Source: Endomychus coccineus
Taxonomy: Eukaryota; Arthropoda; Insecta; Coleoptera; Endomychidae
Assembly: GCA_958510875.1 (NCBI GenBank)
Contig: OY294067.1
Span: 137,857,726-137,921,725, forward strand
Length of the DNA stretch: 64,000 nucleotides
Reading direction: 5' to 3'
Position numbers and translations under genes: made by a program. The notes under the pieces are model-generated. The model worked only from the letters and a program-made list of their open reading frames with translations, was not told the origin of the DNA and did no database searches. Within the stretch, counting starts at the first letter, position 1. Every line of letters starts with the position of its first letter. This document shows, piece by piece, positions 22,193 to 33,100 of this stretch.

Positions 22193-22290
22193 TTTACTTA
22201 AATTAAAATTAAAAAAAAATAAAATCTAAAGAATAATTTAAATTATATAAATAAAAAATTATTAATATTATTGGTAAAGACATGAATATA
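21277..22290 (-). pseudogene. nad4: NUMT: nad4, interrupted by a (TA)n-ended retroelement
   Basis: The minus strand encodes much of NADH dehydrogenase subunit 4: SLPMMLMIFYLYN (about 22235-22275), then an interruption at 22046-22190, then [39 protein letters not shown] and MAAPPSLNLLGEIFIIN, ending in FLHWFPLNLLIL (about 21300). Two TGA codons after MPSLSI read as the conserved Trp-Trp. AGA codons read as Ser at YERMSSRSL and VLSGMMSL. This fits only the invertebrate mitochondrial code. The frame is nearly intact, so the transfer looks fairly recent. A one-base shift lies near 22215. Confidence 0.92.
22046..22190 (+). repeat. Family B terminal repeat, truncated copy 2, inserted in nad4 NUMT
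   Basis: TTTTATTTCATTATCAG to GTTCAAGAATATCAAC, then (AT)n (22153-22190), matches 5719-5833. The nad4 reading continues on both sides, so this is an insertion. The 5' truncation removes the hammerhead-like part. Both junctions are AT-rich, which hides any target duplication. Confidence 0.8.
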
Positions 22291-22447
22291 GTAAAAACAT
22301 AAATATAGTATACAACATTTTTGGATGTGAAATTTGATTAGATGAAATAAAGAACTTTTTTCGTTTATGTGTCTATACGAGTGAACTATAATAGAGTTCA
22401 CACTGTGGATACATTATAACACTATTGATAGGTAATAATCACCCCTT

Positions 22448-22495
22448 TCGGCTACCCGGCTACCAAGTAGCCATCATCAGAGTAAACTAAATTAT
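22448..22495 (-). ncRNA. Hammerhead-like motif with 8-bp insertion, family A
   Basis: On the minus strand TTTACTCTGATGATGGC is intact and helix II TGGCTACTTGGTAGCC forms, but an extra GGGTAGCC separates it from GAAAG. It is likely inactive as it stands. Confidence 0.45.
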
Positions 22496-22710
22496 AAATC
22501 AAAATGTGCCTGTTTAAGTACTAGTTGGGGATAATAATGTAAACAAAGGGTTACCCTCAGCTGGAGATGAATCAAAATTCAGTAAATCGCTTTTTCGTTC
22601 ATACATTTCCATCCCTTTTGAATTACCTAGAAATTTTACAGCTGAGGGTAACCCTTTGTTTACATTATTATCCCAACTAATATTTAAACAGGTACATTTT
22701 GATTTAAAAT

Positions 22711-22760
22711 TCAGTTTACTGTGATGATGGCTACCTGGTAGCCGAAAGGTGCTCAATATT
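22711..22760 (+). ncRNA. Hammerhead-like motif with C3 to G change, family A
   Basis: TTTACTGTGATGATGGCTAC: the core begins GTGATGA (22721-22727). Helix II TGGCTACC/GGTAGCC and GAAA are kept. Loss of C3 should break the C3-G8 pair known to be essential. Confidence 0.5.
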
Positions 22761-22818
22761 TTCGTAGTATTTTCAGTAGTTAAGGGTGATTATTTTCTAT
22801 CAATAGTGTCTATACGAG

Positions 22819-25800
22819 ATCTCGATGATATTTCTTGTGATTCCTTGATTCGCTGTGAAGGATATTGTACCTTTCCATACCGTATTACCAACACGATTGG
22901 AGTTTTCGCTTTCGAATTCTTGTTTCCAAAAACTCCTAGTCGACGGAAAATTTCTCCGAATCTACATAATCGTTATTATGCTCACATTCTTCGTAATTCA
23001 AGTTGCTACTTCGATTTCAAATCACAGAATAGGAATTTTTTCGACAGAAATTCACGATGTCTTAGGAACCGTGCTAACATGCAGAACGACGATTAGAAGG
23101 GTACATAATCATCATAACAAACCATCATCATAAAATTTCAGCAAAAAATTATTCATTCAAACATTTTAATTATATTCTTATAAACTGGAAGTCATGAATA
23201 ATATGCTGACAATTTCTGATTTGAATAATATAATATTGTTTTCTTTTTGAGGATCAATTGACTCTATTAGTAATGCATAAAATGTATTGCTATTGCTAAA
23301 TTCGATGAAAGACTATGCTAGAAATGCAATAAATAATGGTTAGTCATTTTATTACATTGATAAACGTTGGTAAATGAGATTGATTGTGAAACATTTCCAT
23401 TCTCGAGAACGCAGATTGCTGTGAGAATAGAATGTTTTTGTCGTTTGTTTCTGGAAATGTTGATTTTTCGTTGTATTGAAATCGTATGTATGGAATACAC
23501 AAAATAATAGTTTACCGAGAACATGTATCCCGAACAAACAGATTTCATTTATTAGCTGAATTGCAAGAATCATAAAGGATAGTGCACTAATAGGGGAGGA
23601 AAACTTTAATTAAAAACATAATCTAGCACCCGAAAAAAATCTAGGCACGTTTCATTTGTCGTCTTCGTGTTAAAAGTGTAAAGAAAACCAATTTGTATTG
23701 ATCACTAAAACTTGACTTCATCAGAATTGTATAAGGTTACTGACCTTTTTAGGGAAACCGTTGTGGAGGAGTCCACCACATATGTCAAACTGGACGAAGA
23801 TACTGGATATAAGAAAATAATTAATATTTTAGTTTGAAGACTATGAATAGAATTAGCCTGTTTTGTATTAACAAAAATTGTTGAATCCATGGAAATACCT
23901 ACGTTGAATAATAAACAGACAAAATACATTAGAGTCATCAGAGATACCTACTGTAAGATATCTCAAGCTAATTAAAAAAATCAGCTACAATTCATTAATC
24001 CACATAATAATGAACATTTTTGACAAGAATTAATATTATTTCTAGTCGCACAAATGAAATGTTTGATCTCAATAATTAGCAGGTTTATACAGTTTCAACT
24101 ATTCACTATACATTTCATAGAATTGAACCTACAATATAATACGACGTTACCGTTTCTTAAGTGCCAAAGTAGGGTGTTTTGTTATTTACCTAAATAAATA
24201 TAAAAAATCTTAACCACGTGCCATACAAGTAGCTACAGTTGGATACTATTGTTATGTAACAAACAGAAGCAGCAGTGATGGGCACTAAATGTTTTACAAC
24301 CCCCTGAAGCTATTATGTTACGAGGTCGTAAAAACACAGGTATCTGTATCGCGATACGACCTACAAACCTGTTGATTTCCTTTCCCATTTATTACTCTTA
24401 GTACCTGTCAAGAATTCTGCCTCAAGCGTCTCATCTATTTATAACTTTGTACTTTTTTATTTTTAAATGAGGCTAAGATTCGACGTTGATGTGACATTGT
24501 CATGTCTTCAACAGATATTCCCTGATATACGAGGTGTGAATATTTATTTTGTCATTTGAAGGTTATGGAAGTAATGCTTTTGTATCCATGCATTAATTCC
24601 AACTTCAAGCGATGCCTCTATTCAGTGTGATTCATATGGTGAAATAAACAAGATTTACTTATGCAAATTTTCAATAAAACTCTATTGATCTTCAGTAAAA
24701 ATTAATTCATTAATAATGATAACGGTAAGCGAGATTTTCTTTAAACTAATAACTAATAACCATAAGCCAATACTGAAAAGTGATATCCCTACTCACTAAA
24801 TAAGTTATAAACGTTACGTTAGCTCAAATGGTATCATCAGGAGTAAATTATATATCAGACCCTATCAAATTTTCTTTCGTAAGTGTGAACAGGCGAACAT
24901 TGACCTTCGTTGAATTATATCGAATTGGAATCTCCAGAAGTTGATCATCTGACTCCCCAGAGAAGCTATCGAAAATACTTTCCTCAACTATCCCATTATG
25001 ATGCTTCATTATCACCGTATTTCCGTTTTGTCTACATGATAACCATATAGTCTAAACTATTATCGCATAAATCATTTGTATACAATCGTATACAAGGCAC
25101 TTCCATTCATATTTCAACAAATAATCAGAAAGATGTTCTGGAGTTGGAGAAATAAAACACGAATTTACACTAGAACATTTTCTTTTCACAATTTATGCTA
25201 ACAAATATTTCGCCACATTATGGCATTAGCGAAACGTAGTTGTTATCAACTAGAGCTACATGTAAAATTAAGTCCTTAGATATTGAAATTCAAAGCTGGA
25301 TTAGATTCAAATTGAAGAATGGGGTAGGAAATGGTTTGGGTGAAGAGCTTCCGAGATTTTTCACAAAATTGTTGGCAAGTCGTGAATTATATGTATCGAT
25401 CTGATCATTTAATATTTATATTACTATTGTTTTAGTATGTTTTAAAATTTCCATTGATTGTAGAATATGCTTATGTCTTTTACCTGAGGATGTAAGTTAT
25501 CGGGATTAAAGGTGAAATTATGATTATGATGCAAAAGGTCATTCCTTATTTTTGAGTATATAGTTTCTCAAATTTTCTTGGTACCTTACACTAAAACCGC
25601 GTTCAATTTGTCCCATATACAGACATACCTTAGTCCATAAACTCCAGTTCTTTTTATGTTATGAATTATTAATATATGAATATAGATTATTTGTTGTTTC
25701 AAAGGAGACGTTTTTATTTTGGTTCTTAAGGAATTCAAATATTTTATTTGAATATTTACCTAGATATCAGTGTCGTAGCTAGAAATGTTGTGCCCCTAGT

Positions 25801-27200
25801 AAACTCGTACGGGTCTCTGGAAACATTTTTAGTTTCTACAATTTCAATTTCATTATTCGACAAAGCTTATTCATAGGTTATGTTATGGCCGTGAGCTATT
25901 TACAAATCAATTTTCATTTCGATGTTTCCTAAAATGCAGCAATAAAAGGCAGAAATAAAAGGCAGGACAAAAAAATATATTTACAAAACAAAACAGAATA
26001 ACAATATCATTCTCACACCAACTTAACATTTTTGGAACTAGTGGGACTATATTTGCGTATATAGTTCATAGAAAATTGTTAAAATAACTGGTTCAATTAG
26101 CCTAGGGTTGCCATTTTAATTTGTATTCTTTCAGTATATCTACATTTGAAAATTCAATAAAAATCTGTAAACTAATTATCTACTATGCTAGATGTGGAAA
26201 ATATAATGTAGGAAGAAGATGTGTATTAAGGCTTAAAGTCAATTAATATCTTAGACATACGAAGCTAGATTTGGTATCATTATTAACCTGTGGATAAATT
26301 TGATTTAGAGATTTTGTATCATAACCGTTATTTATAGCAATACCTTTGATTCTGTTATATTCTGAATGAAAATTAGCTTTGTATAAAGAGAAAACATTAA
26401 CTATTATGAGTTGTATGCTGCTAATTCGTGATTGCAGATGTAATTCTCAAAATCAGATGTTAGAAGTTCTACTGTAAATTGGAGTTTCAATTCTCCAACT
26501 TAGAAAGATCAAAATGATTTTAAACCACGTAAACGTTGAAACCATAGATATTTAATTAGAAAACTCTATTTTGTCATCACCATTGGTTGGAAAAATTATC
26601 CATTGAATAATTTCTTCAATTCATCCTAATGAAATATTCAGAAGATGTGAATGCTTTTATGAGCAATAGAAACTCAAGGTAATTAAAGTGTAGCTGGTTA
26701 TATTTATGTCGATAGATTCAAAGAATAGCCTACAGTAGTAGGAGATAGATTACCGTGTGAGGTGAGCAGCGTACAGAGTATGGCATTGTGTAAGGCCAAA
26801 ACGTACCAGTAAACTGTAAGATAAGATAAAAATAGAGTTCCTCGAAGTACGTATTGCATAACAAGGTCGGCATTTATGAGAATGCTGAGCACTTAATTAT
26901 GCAAATGGCATAAGGATTGTGAAATTATTTTCTGAACATTTAATTCACTAAAATATATATATCTGTAAACCTTTCTGCATTCGTTGATGAAGCACTCACC
27001 CGAAGACTTCAGCATATTTGTCGAAATATAGATTTTGGCAGTTTATAATAGTCAACAAATTAAACTGGGTTTGCAGAATCGATTATAAAATATTAAACCC
27101 GCGTCGCTTCTTCTCTGTTTTATAAAATTTATTCTAATCACGGAAGCGACCTCAACTAAGGGAGGATCAATTTATTTATACAAAATGCTTCATTGATAAA
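22819..27200. other. Long AT-rich stretch without recognised gene
   Basis: Several frames of 60-115 codons exist but have no recognisable domains, and most lack conserved composition. TTGATGAAGCAC and GTCGAAATATAG near 26988-27030 resemble ends of some LINE or Penelope-like 3' regions, too weak to call. Confidence 0.4.
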
Positions 27201-27206
27201 CTGTAA

Positions 27207-27382
27207 AACAGTTCACACTGTGGATAAACTATAACACTATAAATAAGAAACAATAGCACTTATTCATGGAAATACTGTTAAAGTATGGGGGACCTTAAAG
27301 ACACATAGCATCATAAGAGCAACCTCAGTACTTTAGCAGCATTTTTATTGGGTAAGGATGGTTGTTTCTTATTTATATTTAT
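27207..27382. repeat. Penelope-like family A terminal foldback, degraded copy
   Basis: AGTTCACACTGTGGATA, then CTATAACACTATAAATAAG, CACTTATTCATGG and ATACTGTTAAAGTA match the family A left arm. The right arm CAGTACTTTAGCAGCATTT, TTGGGTAAGGATGG inverts it. The hammerhead core is destroyed. Confidence 0.65.
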
Positions 27383-27875
27383 ATTTATTGGTCTTTGAAG
27401 TGCTTCTGGCTACTTTTGTTAACATAAATCATTGTCAATTATTAATTATTCAAATCCAAAATTAAACAATCAAATTATTTTTTTTAAATATTGAATACTC
27501 GTGGTAACAAGCATTTTAATGAATCCACTTTTAATTAAGAAAATTGAAAAATGGAAATATTTCCAGATGAAATGAGTTTAAACTCAAACTAGCAGGAAGA
27601 GAAAAGGAGTTGTGAACATTTTTCACGCACCTACGATATGGATAACATGCATACCTTATACTGGATGTATTTTCCCTGTTTGGAACCAATACATTATCCT
27701 CTTATTGGCGGTATTTTAAACCATTAAGGCATATTAGGTTTGACAGTTCCCAAGCTGTGTCCCGCGGTCTCTTTTATAGCCGAGTTGCGTCCCGTCAGAA
27801 AAGGATAACCGAAATGCATAATTATTATAGGTAACATAAAACTGTAATTATTCAACAAATTTAGGCGTTCGAGAA

Positions 27876-29084
27876 CTAGCGCTCAAAGCCGCTAGGGTCA
27901 GTATACGACTAGCGCGCGAACTACCTGCGGTATACCTGCCGTATACCTGGACCCGCGGCCTTCTTTTATGCGCTCAAAACAAAATAAAAATGCAATTTTT
28001 TTGCAAATTAATTTTGTGTGTGTCTTGAATCAAACTCATAATATACATTGGTTTACATTATAAGCATAGATAATTCGCCGATTGCCTAGCATACCATACC
28101 TATGCGGATGGTACGGCGAATTATCTTGTATGGAAAAAATATCTACCGATATTCGTGCAAATAGTATTTCTCGTCGCACTAACTTAGCTGGCCTTGCTGA
28201 CATATCGTCTGATTTTCTTTTAATACTGTTTGCGATAAAATCTCTCTAAATTGCCAACAGTTACAGGATCATGCTCGTTTTGTGGTCCTGTAATTAGGTT
28301 TTGACCAGATAAGTCGGTTACAATGGCAACGTTGCAATGTTTGTATGTACATCTGTTAAAAAATATCTTATTAAAAACCAGAACCATAATACTAATTTTG
28401 CAATATATAAAATTTAAATATATAATATATACATACCTCCAACGATGGCCTGCATCAATTGCTAAATCTATAGTTATCGATCACACGTAACTCTTTTCCT
28501 TTTGCACTTAACATAGATACATGGTTGAAAATTAGAATAAATAAATTAAAATTAAATCTGGAGAACTTATTATCTGAACAAAGTCAAGATGTCTGATGAT
28601 GGGCTTTTTCTAATCAAATCATTTCTTTATAAGTCATTAAATAACCCCAAAAACAGAGATAAAAAAATTCGCTAAGTAAACTTCAAAATGTTCAAAAAAT
28701 CTATGCAATTACAAAAAAAAACATGAAAATGTTGACGGAAAATTAAGGAAATAAGTCCAAATAGAAATTGATTGCATAACATATCATGATGATGGGCTTT
28801 TTTTGAATCAAATCATTTGTTTATAATTATCTAAATAACCCAAAAAAAACACATAGTAAAAATGTTGCAAAAGAATCTATCAGCCGTATCATATCTATAC
28901 TTATTTTGAGTTTGGGTCAAGTTAGAAAAAAATTCAAAAAAGGCTAAAATCCTCTTTTTTTATTATCTGGTAAATTTCAAAAAAGCCCATTTTCATTTTG
29001 TTTTGAGCGTATAAAAGAAGGTTGCGGGTGCAGGTATACGGCAGGTAGCTCGCCCGCTAGTCGTATACCGACCCCGCGCGCTAG
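27876..29084. mobile_element. Long-TIR DNA element with FLYWCH remnant (Mutator/Phantom-like, tentative)
   Basis: The left arm (27876-27998) and right arm (28985-29084) are inverted copies sharing TATACGACTAGCG, GCTACCTGC or its variants, GTATACCTG, CCTTCTTTTAT and CGCTCAAAACAAAAT. The arms are GC-richer than the surroundings and contain tandem GTATACC-type submotifs. The interior carries minus-strand zinc-finger exons. FLYWCH proteins are known companions of Mutator-related Phantom transposons. With no transposase seen, this copy would be non-autonomous. No target duplication could be fixed. Confidence 0.6.
28220..28510 (-). pseudogene. FLYWCH-type zinc-finger remnant, two exons
   Basis: Exon 1 (about 28510-28437) encodes KGKELRVIDNYRF and, after a one-base shift, HRWR. 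An intron with GTATG donor and TTTTTTAACAG acceptor (28436-28353) follows. Exon 2 (28352-28220) encodes CTYKHCNVAIVTDLSGQN then NEHDPV and ends at a TAA after RKQY. The pattern L-x(3)-Y-x-F, W-x-C, C, and E-H fits a FLYWCH C2H2 finger, which binds DNA. The second His appears replaced by Pro (EHDP). The frame break marks it as a relic. Confidence 0.55.
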
Positions 29085-29373
29085 TGGTATAACAAAATCA
29101 TTTTTTATGAGTTGCGCGCTAGTCGTAGATGCCCAAAATTTGATGGTGTATTCAGGGGTCAAATTCAAAGTAAATTAACGATGTCGTTAAATTGTAGGGA
29201 AATTTTCACTAAAAAATTAGATTAATCTCCAAACAGGTTAGTAGTAGAATGACAAAAATTTGGTATTTGGATTCAAAGCACAATCTCCAATTAAGGTATC
29301 ATCTAAATTTATCACAGATATACTCAGTTTTACTTTCAGATCCTATATTTCAACAGAGTGTTTGCTCTTATTC

Positions 29374-29735
29374 CAATAACATTAACTGAACGTATAAGTA
29401 GGTATCTCTAAGGTACAGTCCTACAATATAGTAGTATATTATAAGTTAATTTTTGAATACAATAACATAACTGAACATATGATAGAACATAATATATTAT
29501 CTACAAATGGAAATTCTAGGTTAGTAAGTTATTTGTGAATTTATTTTTAGATGCAATAACACTAACTCAACACATAATAGAACACCTTATATTATTTCTA
29601 AGTGGTAATAATATGTTAGTAGATTATTTGTGAGTTTATTTTCAGATGCAATAATATTAACTGAACATATATTATCTCCAAGCGTCAATTCTAGATTAAG
29701 TAGGTTATTTGTAAATTTATTTTCGGATGCAATGG
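29374..29735 (+). repeat. Minisatellite, about 81-95 bp period, four units
   Basis: CAATAACATTAACTGAAC-type blocks occur at 29374, 29460, 29554 and 29649, with a further truncated CAATG at 29730. Between them a TTATTTGTGAATTTATTTT block recurs. Units are diverged by several percent and small indels. Confidence 0.8.
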
Positions 29736-29889
29736 CGAAGGACGATTGAGAAAGTATGTAGCACCAAGAGTGATTTTCAATTATTCTTGAATGATTCGAA
29801 ATCGAAATTAGACTTAGCTTGAATAATTAATATATTATTCTGTGATCGCCTTATTGATGTAGTTATTATTAGTTATGGCTACTAGGTAT

Positions 29890-31010
29890 TTGGATGAGTG
29901 GTTAGTGACTAAGAGGCTTAGCATCATCCTCGTTTCTAGTTTCTGAATTTCTTTCGTGTATCACAGCTCTACAGAAAGTGAGATGCGGCTTGAGGGAATT
30001 AGTACGAAATGCTTATCATCCCCTTGCACACATAACACACCACGTGGTGATCCATTGAGACTTATTTTGTGACGGTAGTAGGAAACAAGTGCACAGCTCA
30101 TGTCCCGTTAGTATCTGTGTCAGCAGTTTAGCATAGGTTTTAGCCATCCTCCTCACTTGCTGAGATTATTCTTGTCCTACGTGTGAGGTTGAAACAGTGA
30201 TTCGGCCTATCTGCAACCTTTCGTGGGTGCCACTCAGTCTAGTGTTCTTATCTGATCCAGCAATTGATTATAGGATGACGCTCGTAAGATTCCCACTGCT
30301 GATTCAAGAGTTATTAGGTGTTTTTAACTCTTAGTTTTGCAATCTCATCAGCTATTTCATTTCCTCTTATTTTGTGGTTGTCAAAACAGAACAAAGTGAA
30401 TTTGCCTCTATAATCGTTAAGGTCGTCCAATATATTATGTATACAATTCCTCAAGAGTCTTGATTCCACATTCAAGCTGCCAAGCGGGACAAGAGATCTT
30501 TGCTCTCAGTGCAAGCGCAGCATACACCTAACCAGTGTTTCAGTAGATCGTTGATTGAAACGCCTGTCAGCTCGGGGTTACTGGCTCCACCGGTGAACAA
30601 GATGTCATCGTAGATTGGTTGGACTGTTTGGCTGTTGTTACAAAGCTATTCTCTTGTATCTTGGACATCTTATTACGTTTTTCATTGATTGGTTGTAAGG
30701 GTGGCTACCTTTTTCTTCCACAGTTTTATTATCATGAGTATAACAGATCTTATTGCCATACCTTGTATTGTCAGGCGGAATGGTTGCACCTCCGTTTTTT
30801 TTAGATATAGTCGTTCTAGTAGTATTCATACCGTCCCCCGTGCCTAGACTCAGATTTCTCAGATGATCCAGGCCTGATTTGGTTGGGTTGTTCCTTTCAC
30901 CACACCACCGAAGCATAAGTGTCAGCTTGGGTATGGCTCCCAAAATCCATATTATGATATTTGGATTGTGGCCAGTAATCCTGTACGACACAATAGCAGA
31001 ATATCATTGT
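29890..31010 (-). pseudogene. LINE remnant with RT thumb and RNase H-like C-terminus
   Basis: On the minus strand, TYASVVW (about 30910) preceded by a W-x(n)-K/Y-H-N-M-D-F-G-S stretch matches the motif after the RT core of jockey/R1/I-type LINEs (LTYASVVWW). Farther on, GNEIADEIAKL (about 30370-30340) is the classic RNase H motif. A later stretch with LLTQILTGHELC and WCVMCARG fits the C-terminal H/C-rich region. Many frame breaks are present. The 5' part, with RT catalytic motifs, is absent. Confidence 0.6.
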
Positions 31011-31159
31011 TACAATATAAAGAAAGGACTTATCAAACAAAGAGTTGTTAAGAAACATGGACAAAAACATGTAATTAATGCATTGATAAGTTTCAGCAAT
31101 GGATATATTATGTTCAATATAGGAAAATATATTAATCCTGGAAATGGAAAATGTATAGT

Positions 31160-31570
31160 TTGTTGGGTCGACGTAAATTGAGTCCGGCATCTATTAATTG
31201 CCTTTCCAGGTAGGTAAATTCAGTCCCAGGTGTTTTAAGGTGTAGGTAAACTGAGTCCCAGGTATGTACCTGGTTGTCAGGTTAGTTAATTATCAATCAC
31301 CCTTCTGTACGCAAGTATTTGCACAATAAACAATAAATATTGTTTATTTTACCCCCTTTGTTTTTAACCTAACCTAACCTAATAACCTAACTTTGTTGAT
31401 ATAGAATGCAAATATTGAAATTGCGCTAATCTTACCACTCATTTCGAATCGAAGAATATCCTGGGAATTATATAAAAACCCGGGATACGATTTACGTAGT
31501 ATGATTTTATCAGTGGGACTGAATTTACGTAAAAATATGGAAATGGGACTCAATTTACGTTTTCCGATTT
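31160..31570. repeat. Repeat block with inverted and tandem GTAAATTGAGTCC motifs
   Basis: GTAAATTGAGTCC (31172) has inverse GGGACTCAATTTACGT (about 31543), with a further GGGACTGAATTTACGT (31515). Between them TAGGTAAATTCAGTCCCAGG and TAGGTAAACTGAGTCCCAGG repeat in tandem. CCTAACCTAACCTAA (about 31363-31377) equals three insect telomere-type TTAGG units in reverse. Possibly a small non-autonomous DNA element. Confidence 0.45.
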
Positions 31571-32239
31571 TGTTTAGTGTTATTAATACAAACATAATTA
31601 GTTTCAGGTAGACATGTATCGCACCCAATGTGGTTATATATCATGGTCAATTGTGTTATAATTTGCATTAATTAAGTCAAAGATGATACATTATTACACA
31701 ACCGTGGTGATACATAATATATATGAGCAGAAATTTCAACTAAAACTAATACATTTTGATTCAGATTGATTTCTGTTCAATACTCTATGTACGTTCATTT
31801 GATATGTTAATTGGATTTATGCAAGCAGTGCCTCCGATGTTCTTCATTATTAGCTCATGAACGATTTATATGCTATCACTGTTTCATAATATATTATCAT
31901 AAATCAAATTAACATCCGAGAACACCCAATGTAAATTATGTATTTTCCAAGTTTTTGTAAAAATGCAATCATTTGAGATTTGATTTTTATATCATATCAC
32001 TACTCCAATATCGATTGTGATTGTTTAATCAAAGAATCGTGAACAATGCTGTATTCATTCTTGTCACATGTAAAAAAAATGCGTTCAAGGATTCGAATCT
32101 CTCTTGATGAAAATTGTAATTTAGTTATTAAGAATCAGTTCAGAATTCAAATCATGTTCGGTGTGAATTGAAGTTTCAAAATATTGTGAGTTCACTTTTG
32201 AATTCAATTTTGGAATAAATAACACATTTATGGTTACAC

Positions 32240-33100
32240 GAGAAACAATGGTCTATTACTAAATACGAGTAAAACTCAAATGATAAAATTCAACTTTAAA
32301 AAAGGAACTGCAAATTTCATACTTACCCTCAAAAATTACAAAATTATATCTGTGGTTAAAATACATTTCCGATAAGTTCATATAGATTCGCGACTAGACT
32401 GGAAGGACAATACAGATTGCCTTGCAAAAAAGTGGCCCTATATACATATACTCTTGAAATGTTAATACGAGTATATGGAGGGAATAGTAAAATAGGTCTT
32501 ATCTCGTATCATGCTTACATTGAATCTATACTGTGATATGAAATAATGTTTTGGTATGACAAGGAATTTTACCTAAGAAATATATCTTCCTTAAAAACAA
32601 TCGACCGCTGTGAAATACATTTTATCGAAAATAAAATTTTAACTTTATATTCCTTATATATTTAAATGTGTAGTAGTGACCACAAATATGGACGTATTCC
32701 AATCATAAAATCATATATACTATAATGAATAAAAATGATTGATTTAAAAATTTTGAGAATATGATCATATAATAAACTACCTTCTACTCTAAGAAATAAT
32801 AAAATAAAAAATCAGAAAAAAGATTTACTTGAGTAGGGAAACCTTATTATGCCCCGAGTGAATTCTTCAACTTTCCAAATATGTAGATACAAATATACAA
32901 AGATTTTGTTCTCTTCATATAACACTATTTAATATAAACTTTTAGCAAATTTATTTACTTCGTTCTGAATTGCTAATTGTATTTTTATTATGAGTCAAAT
33001 TGTTACGTATCAGTTATTATATTGTTTTACGACTTTTAGGCTCATCTTTTTGAATCTTTGTGGATTTCATATGAACAAATAAAGGTTACTTACTTAATTA
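32240..33100 (+). pseudogene. Strongly decayed LINE 3' fragment
   Basis: The plus frame KTQMIKFNFKKG, then IDSRLDWKDN, GLISYHAYIESIL and a later RYKN-poor tail align in order with EKTQLLQFNF, IDCRLDWRRH and ALTAYHAHVQSRLR in the LINE at 12.4-16.3 kb. It ends with AATAAAGGTTACTTACTTA (33096), the same TTAC tail. It therefore represents an older copy of the same or a sister family. Numerous stops and shifts. Confidence 0.65.

Larger units (their letters stand above)
22382..22805. mobile_element. Penelope-like family A foldback with 13-bp target duplication
   Basis: Two 3' ends of family A lie head to head around 22610. GTGTCTATACGAG occurs directly before (22369-22381) and after (22806-22818), a perfect 13-bp direct repeat. 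The right arm includes the C-terminal coding remnant FLGNSKGMEMYERKS (minus strand). Each arm carries a hammerhead-like core, altered in both. No RT survives. Confidence 0.85.

Noticed and set aside
26980..27040. Another hammerhead (TTGATGAAGC ... GTCGAAATA)
   Set aside because: No GAAA after a stable helix II and no cleavage triplet in the right place; the similarity to LINE or Penelope-like 3' regions is only general.
30638..31190. Overlapping frames of about 100 codons on both strands as host genes
   Set aside because: They overlap the minus-strand LINE remnant; the TYASVVW motif explains one of them.
31361..31392. Telomeric DNA or an internal telomere fusion
   Set aside because: Only about three CCTAA units; short runs like this are frequent in insect repeats.
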